Origin: Oceanospirillaceae bacterium
GTDB lineage: Bacteria; Pseudomonadota; Gammaproteobacteria; Pseudomonadales; Balneatricaceae
DNA length: 62,247 nt
Direction of reading: 5' to 3'
NCBI GenBank assembly: GCA_013215445.1
Contig: JABSRA010000020.1
Span: 1 to 62,247, forward strand
In this document: piece by piece, positions 1 through 7,313 of the stretch
How the letters are laid out: every line of letters begins with the position of its first letter
Numbering within the stretch: position 1 is the first letter of the stretch
Notes under the pieces: model-generated
The model's database searches: none
Told to the model about the DNA's origin: nothing
The model's input: only the letters and a program-made list of their open reading frames with translations
Translations under genes and position numbers: made by a program

Positions 1-1
1 C

Positions 2-829
2 GCGCAATATCTCTCTGAACATCGAGATTTTTCGGGTACTGTGGTGGTTATATTTCAGCCGGCAGAAGAGGGTGAGGCTGGGGCGAAGTTGATGTGTGAG
101 CAGGGCCTGTTTGCTAAATTTAACATAGATACTGTATATGGCATGCACAATTGGCCGGGTTTAGCGGCCGGGCAGTTTGCAGTACACTCAGGGCCAGTGA
201 TGGCTTCTATGGATGTATTTGATATCACCATCACTGGGCGAGGCTGTCATGCGGGAATGCCACATTTGGGAGTAGATCCGATAGTGGTGGCGGCGGCGGT
301 GATCAATAGCTTGCAAAGCATAATCAGCCGGCATTTGGATCCACTAGATGCAGCAGTGGTGAGTGTCACCCAGATGCACGGCGGAGATGCCTATAACATA
401 GTGCCTGACAGCGTTAAGTTATCTGGTACTTGTCGGGCCTTTACCGAAACAGTAAGAAAAGATATAGAGCGGCAATTAAAGCTGCGTGCACGCAGTACCT
501 GTGAAGCTTTTGGCGCCAGTTGTGAAATTGATTATCGCAATGTGGCGCCCTGCACTGTCAATGATAAACAGCAGGCTGCAATTTGTGCCAAGGTGATAAA
601 AACGCTGGTTGGTGAGAGTGAATTAAAGTTGGATTTAGGGCCGAGCATGGGCGCGGAGGATTTTGCCTTTATGCTAGCGGAACGACCCGGCGCCTACGTT
701 TGGATTGGCAATGATGTGGCCCAAGGTAGCGCGGGTTTACACAATCCTCACTATGACTTTAATGATGATATATTGGCGCTGGGCGCGAGTTACTGGGCGG
801 CATTAAGCTACGCTCAACTTAGCGCTTAA
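2..829 (+). CDS. M20 family amidohydrolase/peptidase, 5' end outside window
   Basis: The reading frame is open to the left edge, so this is the C-terminal 275 residues of a protein that usually has about 390-440. Visible M20D (hippurate hydrolase, HipO-like) signatures are PAEEGEAGAKLM (the catalytic/metal Glu pair), the histidine in HNWPGL, the dimerisation-domain motif GCHAGMPHLGVDP, GPSMGAEDF, and the final metal-binding histidine in LHNPHYDFND. Family members hydrolyse N-acyl or N-aromatic-acyl amino acids in the cytoplasm using two metal ions. A GTG at 41 could be mistaken for a start, but residues upstream (AQYLSEHRDFSGT) continue the family alignment. The stop abuts the stop of a decayed LysR gene on the other strand. 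Substrate is unknown. Confidence 0.9.
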   Translation, partial: AQYLSEHRDFSGTVVVIFQPAEEGEAGAKLMCEQGLFAKFNIDTVYGMHNWPGLAAGQFAVHSGPVMASMDVFDITITGRGCHAGMPHLGVDPIVVAAAVINSLQSIISRHLDPLDAAVVSVTQMHGGDAYNIVPDSVKLSGTCRAFTETVRKDIERQLKLRARSTCEAFGASCEIDYRNVAPCTVNDKQQAAICAKVIKTLVGESELKLDLGPSMGAEDFAFMLAERPGAYVWIGNDVAQGSAGLHNPHYDFNDDILALGASYWAALSYAQLSA

Positions 830-1026
830 ACTGATAAAATTGCCATTGGTGTGGCAATGCTCTGCAGTGATATGCTCTCGATGAGTTGCCTGGCATCTAT
901 CAGGCAGATGGCTACCTTGACCATCTGCAGATTGGTGTCGTCGAGTCTTAATTTTTCAGGGGAGCAAATCAACATCAACTTTCGATTTTTGGTGGGAATA
1001 TTGATGTGTTCAGTGCCGATAGTTGC
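826..1026 (-). pseudogene. Remnant of a LysR-type regulator (C-terminal end only)
   Basis: Read on the minus strand, this stretch ends with a segment (ICL..ARQLIESISLQSIAT.MA) that aligns with the last residues of the intact LysR at 3241-4098 (ICL..GNQLIEGISLESIAT.MA). By eye about 17 of 27 residues match and both have their stop codon a few residues later. The matching part covers roughly 832-935. Upstream of it the open frame continues only to a stop at 1027-1029, with no helix-turn-helix domain, so nothing functional can be made. It is either the eroded 3' end of a paralogous regulator of the amidohydrolase gene or a duplication remnant. Confidence 0.55.
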
Positions 1027-1191
1027 CTATGAAAACAAAGTGGTCTAATCTTTAGTAGACTATCTTCCATTAATGTGGGGATTTAGAATAGGGCTCTTGC
1101 ATCGATGGTCATTATTCTATAGTTCGTCGGCTCTTTCTTGAACAGCAATCAGCTACAGGTAATATCTTCCTCAAATTAGCGCTACAAATGC

Positions 1192-1218
1192 TATAATCTT
1201 GACAATAAGTGCCGATCT
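1192..1218 (+). promoter_or_regulatory. Possible FliA (sigma-28) promoter for the chemoreceptor gene
   Basis: TATAATCT at 1192-1199 is followed by exactly 11 bases and GCCGATCT at 1211-1218. The sigma-28 consensus is TAAAGTTT-N11-GCCGATAA, so spacing is perfect, the -10 matches at 6 of 8 and the -35 at about 5 of 8. It lies 70 bp before the chemoreceptor start, where motility-class promoters are expected. TATAAT by itself could instead be a sigma-70 -10 box, but no good -35 precedes it. Confidence 0.4.
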
Positions 1219-1288
1219 ATTTACCCGTCTAGCGAGAGAGCTTGTTATTACTCGCGACAATCAATCATGAAGTTTTTAGGATATCTGT

Positions 1289-3166
1289 ATGTTATTAAGA
1301 CACAAACTCTATGCTAGTTTAGTTTTTGCCATTGTATTTCCACTCAGTGTCTCAACTTACATGTTTTCTAGTAATATTAAAACGCATGCCACTGAAAAGC
1401 TTATAAAATCCGAACTACCTACCGCGTTAAGCGATGTTCGTAATGCCATTGAGCTTGAATTAGCTGAACCAATTATTACCTCAAAGTCTATTGCTAGCAA
1501 TTTATTCGTCAAGAATTGGCTGAAGGGTGGGGAAGCGGAAAACCTACAATCTGAGTTTGTGTCGTACTTGTCAGAAATAAAGACTCAAAGTAACGCAATT
1601 ACTGCCTTTATCGTATCTGGTACTTCTGAAAACTATTATACCCATGCGGGGTTAGTTCGACAGATAAATAAAAGTAGCGACCCTTGGTTTTACGATTTTA
1701 TTGATTCTAATAAAGAGTATGAGTTAAGCATTGATATTGACAAAAGCTTGGGTAAAGCAGCTGTTTTCATTAATTATTCGATTGTCATTGATGGTGAGCG
1801 TAAAGCGATTGGCGGCGTGGGTCGCTCTCTGGATTCAATGACTAGCTTAATAAAAAGCTATAAAATTGGAGAGCAGGGAATTGTTTATTTGGTCGATGAG
1901 CAAGGGGTAATAAAGCTGCACCCGGATCAGTCATTAATGGGTAACTCTGTAAAATTAGCAGATATTTCTAATGGTAAAATTTTATCTGATGTGCGAGTTG
2001 CCGGTACATATTTAATCTCAAGTACACCGCTTAAATCTTTTAATTGGCACTTAGTTGCTGAAATTCCTGAAAGACAGTTATATGAGGCAGTGAATTCAGC
2101 CATTAACAAAAATATTATTTTTGGGTTCTTGATCGCATTAATCGGTTTTGTGCTGATCAGGCTAATGATTACGCAGATTTTCAAGCCAATTGAAGTCATT
2201 ACAAAAGCTGTTGCTTCTCTAACAGAAAAAGATGGTGATTTAACGGCTCGCTTGCCGGTGAATAATAATGAAATAGGTGATTTAGCCCAGAAATTTAATT
2301 TATTTTTAGAGCAGTTACATGCAATGTTTGTGCAAGTTTCATCCTCTGCTTCTCACGTGAAAAGTATTTCTGGCAGTGTAAACAGCAAAATTTCTAGTGC
2401 GACTCGATTAGCGGAACAACAATCTGAGAGTACACATACTGTTGCTGCTGCGGTTAATGAATTGGAAATGACAGTTCAGGAAATTTCCAGTAGTGCAACC
2501 CAAGCCTCAGATGTAGCGACAGATTCACAAACATCCTCTTTGAAGGGGGTTCAATTTGTCAATCAAACGATTGATGAAATGAAAGATTTAGAGAATTCTA
2601 TGGCTTCTACAGTTACTTCAGTGAATGAGCTCTCGACTGAAATACAATCCATTACTCAAATTGTAGATGTTATCAAAGGAATATCAGACCAGACTAATTT
2701 ATTGGCATTAAACGCTGCTATTGAAGCGGCCAGGGCTGGAGAGCAAGGAAGGGGCTTTGCTGTTGTCGCTGATGAAGTAAGGACTTTAGCCCAACGCACC
2801 GCAGAGTCTACAGAACAGATAAACGCCATGGTTACTGTGCTTAAAAACAAAGCTGAGTTAACCGTGACTGCGATAGAAACAGATAGCAAAAATACGGTCG
2901 AGACTTCCAATCAATTAAGCCAGACAGGCAGTACTTTTTCTAGTATCACCGACGAAATCGTCAAGTTGGCGGAATTGAATTCTCATGTGGCTACCGCTAC
3001 TAGTGAGCAAATGCTCGCGACATCAGAGATTAGTGAACATATCGTAATGATCGCTACAACAGCCGCTAAAACAAAAGAAAACATGATCGATTCTACTGAA
3101 TTGTGTAATGAATTAGATAAAGAATCTGAAGCGCTGCAGTCATTAATAGGGAAATTTACTTTATAA
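1289..3166 (+). CDS. Methyl-accepting chemotaxis protein with periplasmic Cache-type sensor
   Basis: A 625-residue inner-membrane chemoreceptor that would signal through CheW/CheA. Order: transmembrane helix about 8-26; a periplasmic sensor of about 245 residues with a DPWFYDF segment and a GVGRSLDSM strand typical of Cache folds; second membrane helix about 275-295; HAMP about 296-350; then a long cytoplasmic coiled coil. The signalling hairpin [21 protein letters not shown] is at about 465-485. There is no C-terminal pentapeptide tether for CheR. The ATG follows AGGA at a workable distance. It stands alone, with no che operon nearby. The ligand cannot be predicted. Confidence 0.93.
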   Translation: MLLRHKLYASLVFAIVFPLSVSTYMFSSNIKTHATEKLIKSELPTALSDVRNAIELELAEPIITSKSIASNLFVKNWLKGGEAENLQSEFVSYLSEIKTQSNAITAFIVSGTSENYYTHAGLVRQINKSSDPWFYDFIDSNKEYELSIDIDKSLGKAAVFINYSIVIDGERKAIGGVGRSLDSMTSLIKSYKIGEQGIVYLVDEQGVIKLHPDQSLMGNSVKLADISNGKILSDVRVAGTYLISSTPLKSFNWHLVAEIPERQLYEAVNSAINKNIIFGFLIALIGFVLIRLMITQIFKPIEVITKAVASLTEKDGDLTARLPVNNNEIGDLAQKFNLFLEQLHAMFVQVSSSASHVKSISGSVNSKISSATRLAEQQSESTHTVAAAVNELEMTVQEISSSATQASDVATDSQTSSLKGVQFVNQTIDEMKDLENSMASTVTSVNELSTEIQSITQIVDVIKGISDQTNLLALNAAIEAARAGEQGRGFAVVADEVRTLAQRTAESTEQINAMVTVLKNKAELTVTAIETDSKNTVETSNQLSQTGSTFSSITDEIVKLAELNSHVATATSEQMLATSEISEHIVMIATTAAKTKENMIDSTELCNELDKESEALQSLIGKFTL

Positions 3167-3240
3167 GCTCGGTGAATATTTTGCCCAGCAGCAGCCTGGA
3201 CAGCCCGATTATTTCAGTTTTGGGCGGCACTAACTTAGAC

Positions 3241-4098
3241 TTAGCTAGCCGCTTCTATTGTCAGATTCGCCATTTGTGTGGCAATACTCTCCAGTGAAAT
3301 TCCCTCGATAAGTTGATTGCCTCCTCTTAGGCAGATGACAATCTCGGCTACCGGCAGGCTGGGCAGCCCGGCTACCTCAGGCTCGGTGAAAATATCATTG
3401 GGGGCTGCATTGGCAGCCATCACACTCACCGCGTAGTTGCGCCTGACAAGTTCTATCAATAAACCACAGTTACTGGCATCACAGACGATCTCATAATCGA
3501 TCCCGGCTTTTTCTAAACCATCGATGACGGTACTGTGAAATTTGCAGCCCGGCTCTAAAAGCGCAAGGGGTAGGGGGCGTCGCTGCAAAATCTGCGGGTC
3601 GTTGAACAGCCAAACGCCTTGCTCTTGGCAGAGTAAGACCCCTTCGGTACTGTTATCTGGGCGGGTTAATATAGTGATGTCTAGTTCACCATTGTCCAAG
3701 TGCTGCCGCAGTATGTGTGAATTAGCGCACACCGATGAGATATGTACCCCGGGGATTCGCTGTCGCAGTATTTCAATTAAATCCGGCAGTAGCGTGTGTG
3801 AAAAATCATCAGGGCAACCAATGCGAATATTTCTCGCCTGTGAGCGGTTGATAATATTGTCCATCGCTTCATCGTGCAGTAATAATAACTTTCTGGCGTA
3901 GGGGACCAGTGCTCTGCCGTCTAAACTAAGGGTCAAGGAGCGTCCGCTGCGATGAAATAACTGCCTGTCTAATTGTGCTTCCAAACGTTTAATCTGCATA
4001 CTGATCGCCGATTGGCTGCGGTTTATCTGGGTGGCTGCACGGGTAAAACTGCCGTTGTCTAGGACTACTACAAAAGTTCTGAGAAGTTCGATGTCCAT
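3241..4098 (-). CDS. LysR family transcriptional regulator
   Basis: 285 residues starting at MDIELLRTF, the usual LysR beginning. An in-frame ATG 54 bases upstream (4152) would add 18 residues unlike the family. The winged helix-turn-helix spans about 1-60 (TFVVVLDNGSFTRAA, then SQSAISMQIKRLE), followed by the two-lobed effector-binding domain. It is transcribed divergently from the glutathione S-transferase gene with a 182-bp gap holding a candidate operator palindrome, so control of that gene and self-control are the natural guesses. Its C-terminus is the closest relative in the window of the LysR remnant at 826-1026. Effector unknown. Confidence 0.88.
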   Translation of the reverse strand: MDIELLRTFVVVLDNGSFTRAATQINRSQSAISMQIKRLEAQLDRQLFHRSGRSLTLSLDGRALVPYARKLLLLHDEAMDNIINRSQARNIRIGCPDDFSHTLLPDLIEILRQRIPGVHISSVCANSHILRQHLDNGELDITILTRPDNSTEGVLLCQEQGVWLFNDPQILQRRPLPLALLEPGCKFHSTVIDGLEKAGIDYEIVCDASNCGLLIELVRRNYAVSVMAANAAPNDIFTEPEVAGLPSLPVAEIVICLRGGNQLIEGISLESIATQMANLTIEAAS

Positions 4099-4195
4099 AA
4101 GTGTGATTTTTTCGGTAAATTTAAGGTAAGAGGAAATTAAGCAGTTAACCATAACAGTTAATTGCCACTTTGTTGATCGTTAAAAGCACCAATAT

Positions 4196-4216
4196 TATTG
4201 ATACTAAGCATCAATA
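4196..4216. promoter_or_regulatory. Palindrome between divergent LysR and GST genes, candidate LysR operator
   Basis: TATTGAT (4196-4202) and ATCAATA (4210-4216) form a perfect 7-bp inverted repeat with a 7-base centre, placed between the divergent promoters. LysR regulators typically bind T-N11-A palindromes in such positions. It is followed by a short T run on the plus strand, so a weak hairpin terminator is an alternative reading. Confidence 0.35.
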
Positions 4217-4280
4217 TTTTTGGCTGGTGCCCAACAGCTAATATTAATAAACTCTGCTCATCAATAAATAGGAGCATGTT

Positions 4281-4922
4281 ATGCAGCTGATCATCGGCAA
4301 TAAAAATTATTCATCTTGGTCGCTTCGGCCCTGGTTGTTAATGGAACATTTTTCACTGGCGTTTGAAGAGCGACAGCTGTGGCTGTTTACGGCGCAGATG
4401 AAGGAGGAAATGCAGCGCTTTAGCCCGAGTCTTAAAGTACCAGTGCTAGTCGATAATGGCTTAACCATTTGGGACTCATTGGCGATTTGCGAGTATCTGA
4501 ACGATCAATACCTCGAGGGTAAAGGCTGGCCACAAGCGGTTGCAGATAAAGCACTGGCGCGCTCTATTTGTGCAGAAATGCATGCAGGTTTCTTCGCCGT
4601 GCGCGAAGAAATGCCGATGAATGTACGCAGGGCAATAGCGCCTATTACATTGTCTGAACAGGCGATGAGTGAAATTACCCGGATCATTGCTATTTTTAGT
4701 CAGTGTCTTGATGCCCATCCAGAGGGAGACTATCTATTCGGGGAGTTTTCTATTGCCGACGCTTTTTTTATGCCGATAGTGATACGTTTTAGCATCTACC
4801 AAATTGAGGTGCCACGCAGCGTCGAGCAGTACCTAGATCGCATGCTGAATTTGCCTGCGTACAAAACGTGGCAGGCAGATGCTATGGCAGAAAAAGCGGT
4901 CATAGAAGTGGCTGAAGTATAA
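4281..4922 (+). CDS. Glutathione S-transferase family protein
   Basis: 213 residues, the usual size of a soluble GST. The N-terminal thioredoxin-like domain begins MQLIIGNKNYSSWSLRPW, where the Ser pair after Tyr is the likely glutathione-activating site, and has the conserved VPVLVD and DSLAICEYL segments (cis-Pro, and the Ser contacting the gamma-glutamyl group). The C-terminal all-helical domain contains the FSIADAFFMPIV capping segment. A good ribosome site (GGAG) precedes the ATG. It is divergent from a LysR regulator that may control it. Family members conjugate, reduce or isomerise electrophiles; the specific substrate cannot be read from the sequence. Confidence 0.9.
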   Translation: MQLIIGNKNYSSWSLRPWLLMEHFSLAFEERQLWLFTAQMKEEMQRFSPSLKVPVLVDNGLTIWDSLAICEYLNDQYLEGKGWPQAVADKALARSICAEMHAGFFAVREEMPMNVRRAIAPITLSEQAMSEITRIIAIFSQCLDAHPEGDYLFGEFSIADAFFMPIVIRFSIYQIEVPRSVEQYLDRMLNLPAYKTWQADAMAEKAVIEVAEV

Positions 4923-4987
4923 AGTGCTTGGCTTTTAATCGGGCTTATATAAACTGAGCGTACCTACTTCTGAGATTGAGACGTTTT

Positions 4988-5635
4988 ATGTATCTAGATA
5001 TGGATAAAATTGACCCCCTGCAGTGTTATCAAGCCGCTGTGGCAGCGATAGTGCCCAGACCCATCGCCTGGGTGAGCACCCGTAGTGCCAATGGTATTTT
5101 GAATCTAGCACCCTATTCGTTTTTTACTGTGGCAAGCTGTGATCCGTTGATTCTCAGTGTGACGCAGATAAAACCTAGGGACCTGAAAGATAAAGATACC
5201 TTAAGCAATTTGCGAGCAACGGGTGAGTGTGTGGTCAATATTGTCAATGAGCAGGTCGCGCAATTAATGAATGCCAGTTGTGCTAATTTCCCGCCAGAGG
5301 TGGATGAGTTTGCGCAGCTTGGCATTGAGCAGATCCAAAGTGTGAAAGTTGCTGTCCCAGGAGTGGCAATGTCTCCGGTGCGTTTTGAATGTACATTGCA
5401 GCAGATCATTAATATCTCAGATAAAGCGATGGGCGGCACTCTGATGTTATTAAAGGTGGTGGCGATTCACAGCAGTGATCACTGCACCCAAGATGGCAGA
5501 ATCCAAACTAAGGCGTTGCATGCGATTGGTAAAATGGGTGGTGAGAGTTATAGTACGACTAAAGATAACTTTGATTTAGCCAGGCCTGATGTTTCCCTGT
5601 GCTCAAAGAAAGCAGTAATAGCTGGAACTTCTTGA
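4988..5635 (+). CDS. Flavin reductase-like / DIM6-NTAB family protein
   Basis: 215 residues with the FMN-binding split-barrel fold. The N-terminal signature is AAIVPRPIAWVSTRSANGILNLAPYSFF, which is close to canonical (VPRPIAWVST....NLAPYS), and the strand CVVNIVNEQVA follows. Such proteins bind FMN and reduce flavins with NAD(P)H or serve as partners of monooxygenases. A TTG four codons upstream (4976) also opens the frame, but MYLDMDKIDP starting at 4988 matches the family start better and lies after GAG. It follows the GST gene by 65 bp on the same strand and may be co-transcribed. The natural acceptor is unknown. Confidence 0.87.
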   Translation: MYLDMDKIDPLQCYQAAVAAIVPRPIAWVSTRSANGILNLAPYSFFTVASCDPLILSVTQIKPRDLKDKDTLSNLRATGECVVNIVNEQVAQLMNASCANFPPEVDEFAQLGIEQIQSVKVAVPGVAMSPVRFECTLQQIINISDKAMGGTLMLLKVVAIHSSDHCTQDGRIQTKALHAIGKMGGESYSTTKDNFDLARPDVSLCSKKAVIAGTS

Positions 5636-5677
5636 GATGAACGCTTTGGGACACATTGATGGGCTTTGGCGAAAGTG

Positions 5678-5704
5678 TGAGGCCAAGTCGTTAGAGTGGC
5701 CTCA
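5678..5704 (+). terminator. Stem-loop after the flavin reductase gene
   Basis: TGAGGCCA (5678-5685) and TGGCCTCA (5697-5704) form a perfect 8-bp stem with an 11-base loop about 40 bases after the stop codon. There is no strong T run, so termination would be weak or the stem may protect the 3' end. Confidence 0.4.
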
Positions 5705-5799
5705 ATCGCATTTATTATGAGTACCTTCGGTCTTTTTCTGGTGAATAATTCCCTGAGTGTAATATAATGGGGCACTGCTAAACCTTTCGAGTATTTATC

Positions 5800-5955
5800 A
5801 TGAACCGCAAGAAAAAACTGAATCAAATTTTTAATAAACGCTTAAAAAAAGCCAAGGCTAAATTAAGCGTTAGCAAGGGAAAAGCTCCCTACGTTACCAA
5901 GGCAGATCGGGTAGAAAATCAAGATTTAACCCCAGCAGTAGCCCCAAAAACTTAG
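5800..5955 (+). CDS. DUF2986 family small basic protein
   Basis: A 51-residue lysine-rich protein, MNRKKKLNQIFNKRLKKAKAK..., with the segment PYVTKADR in the middle. This matches the DUF2986 pattern as I remember it (MNRKKKINQ... then kYISKADR), a family of tiny uncharacterised proteins in marine gammaproteobacteria. The net positive charge suggests nucleic-acid or ribosome contact, but no function is known. The C-terminus (ENQDLTPAVAPKT) is not basic. It faces another tiny gene at 5991-6137 across a short inverted repeat. Confidence 0.75.
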   Translation: MNRKKKLNQIFNKRLKKAKAKLSVSKGKAPYVTKADRVENQDLTPAVAPKT

Positions 5956-5970
5956 TACCTCTGTCAGTCA

Positions 5971-5987
5971 GCCTCATAGCGTGAGGC
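5971..5987. terminator. Short inverted repeat between two convergent small genes
   Basis: GCCTCA (5971-5976) and TGAGGC (5982-5987) pair with a 5-base loop exactly between the stops of the DUF2986 gene (plus strand) and the 48-residue gene (minus strand). No T run on either side, so it is only a candidate bidirectional terminator. Confidence 0.3.
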
Positions 5988-5990
5988 ATA

Positions 5991-6137
5991 CTAATGACCG
6001 CGAATTAACTTCTTTAAATAAGTCATAAATGCCTTAGCACGCTCTACATGGGCTCTTTTTTCTAAACATGTGATCTGGGCGTAATCTATTTGATTATTTT
6101 CATCTAATCCAAACGTTCTGTGTGTCGTGTTACTCAT
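5991..6137 (-). CDS. Small hypothetical protein, 48 residues
   Basis: ATG to TAG on the minus strand, beginning MSNTTHRTFGLDENNQIDYA and ending with a basic amphipathic helix (LEKRAHVERAKAFMTYLKKLIRG). The composition is protein-like and the layout (short polar N-terminus, then a helix with paired Arg/Lys/Ala) recalls the family of about 45-60-residue proteins found in many proteobacteria, but I cannot name it. The ribosome site is weak (AGAG about 10 bases upstream). It converges on the DUF2986 gene. Function unknown; translation is not certain. Confidence 0.5.
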   Translation of the reverse strand: MSNTTHRTFGLDENNQIDYAQITCLEKRAHVERAKAFMTYLKKLIRGH

Positions 6138-6256
6138 GGGAATAATCTCTGTGTTGAAACGATATAGTGCAAATATAGGGACTTGTCAGAGATGTGACAA
6201 ACGAGTTATTCTAAGTGTTCGGATAAAGAAATTTTAACTGACTAGGTAGAGTGCTC

Positions 6257-7195
6257 TTGAAGATAGCTAGATTACCACCGCTGAATTCGCTAAAAGCATT
6301 TGAGACTGTGGTGCGTCATATGAGTTTCAAGCAAGCTGCAGATGAACTGTTTGTTACTCCAGCCGCCCTGAGTTATCAAATTAAACAGCTCGAAACTTTT
6401 GTTGGAGTAAAATTATTTAATCGACTGAACAGAGCGATTGAGCTTACCGAACAGGGTTTGCTGATCTATCCCGGCGTACAACAAGCCTTTGAGCAGTTGA
6501 ATTTGAGTATGCGATTACTGGAGCGTAGCAGTGCTGCTAATGTGCTGGTAGTATCAGCACCTCCTGCGTTTACCGCCAAGTGGCTTGCGCCTAGGCTGTA
6601 TAGATTTGTGGCGTTACACCCGCAGATAGACGCGAGAATTTCCGCCTCGTTAGCTTTAATAAATTTGCAAGTTGATGATGTGGATGTGGCCATCCGATTT
6701 GGTCGTGGTAACTACCCTGGGTACTGCGAAGTGAAGCTATTTGATGATTATGTGGTACCTATGTGTAGTCCTGAGTTTTTGCGCCAGAGGAAAGATTTTA
6801 GCCTTGAAAGTTTAAACACTGAAACGCTGATCCACGATGATACCCATACCACCAATAAATTTACGATCGCCAATTGGCAAGACTGGTTTAAAAGTGTCTC
6901 GCTAAATTATAACCCGCAAAAAAAAGGGCTGCATTTTAATGTGGCCGACCACGGATTAAATGCCGCTATTTCAGGGGCGGGCATGGTACTTGGGCGTATC
7001 GCATTAGCGCAAAGTGATCTAGACGCTGGGCGATTAGTGATGCCTTTTGCCCATAAAATAAAGATCGATTTTTCATTTTATGCACTCTGTTTAGAAAGTC
7101 GGGCAAACGAGCCCCATATTAAAGCTTTTCGCCAGTGGTTGATCGAGGAAGTGCAGGGCAATATTGACTTATCGGCGCAGGGGCCGGTCGCTTAG
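6257..7195 (+). CDS. LysR family regulator, GcvA-like
   Basis: 312 residues from a TTG at 6257; a GTG at 6251 is in frame but lies almost on top of the only ribosome site (AGGTAG, 6243-6248), whereas TTG 6257 has normal spacing. The start RLPPLNSLKAFETVVRHMSF is the hallmark of the GcvA branch, followed by the helix-turn-helix (AAADELFVTPAALSYQIKQLE-type) and an effector domain with VAIRFGRGNYPG, another GcvA-branch motif. It probably controls a neighbouring gene, perhaps the downstream hydrolase-methyltransferase fusion, but they are separated by a hairpin and 118 bp. Effector unknown. Confidence 0.88.
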   Translation: MKIARLPPLNSLKAFETVVRHMSFKQAADELFVTPAALSYQIKQLETFVGVKLFNRLNRAIELTEQGLLIYPGVQQAFEQLNLSMRLLERSSAANVLVVSAPPAFTAKWLAPRLYRFVALHPQIDARISASLALINLQVDDVDVAIRFGRGNYPGYCEVKLFDDYVVPMCSPEFLRQRKDFSLESLNTETLIHDDTHTTNKFTIANWQDWFKSVSLNYNPQKKGLHFNVADHGLNAAISGAGMVLGRIALAQSDLDAGRLVMPFAHKIKIDFSFYALCLESRANEPHIKAFRQWLIEEVQGNIDLSAQGPVA

Positions 7196-7259
7196 ACTTT
7201 CCCCCTGTGGTCATTAATATTTTATCAATTGCTAATGAAAATATAGTGATAAATAACCA

Positions 7260-7292
7260 CTAGCCCGGATGTGCGTGCAATGTACGGGCTAG
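7260..7292 (+). promoter_or_regulatory. Strong stem-loop just upstream of the hydrolase-SpoU fusion gene
   Basis: CTAGCCCG (7260-7267) and CGGGCTAG (7285-7292) are perfectly complementary with a 17-base loop, ending 21 bases before the ATG at 7314. No T run follows. It could be the weak terminator of the upstream LysR gene or a 5' leader structure that affects translation of the fusion protein. Confidence 0.4.
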
Positions 7293-7313
7293 ACAGAGTC
7301 TATAAGAGGCAAC

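Noticed and set aside
851..1048. 65-codon plus-strand frame after the amidohydrolase gene
   Set aside because: It lies opposite the LysR remnant, has odd Cys/Met-rich composition and no ribosome site; the minus-strand homology explains the sequence.
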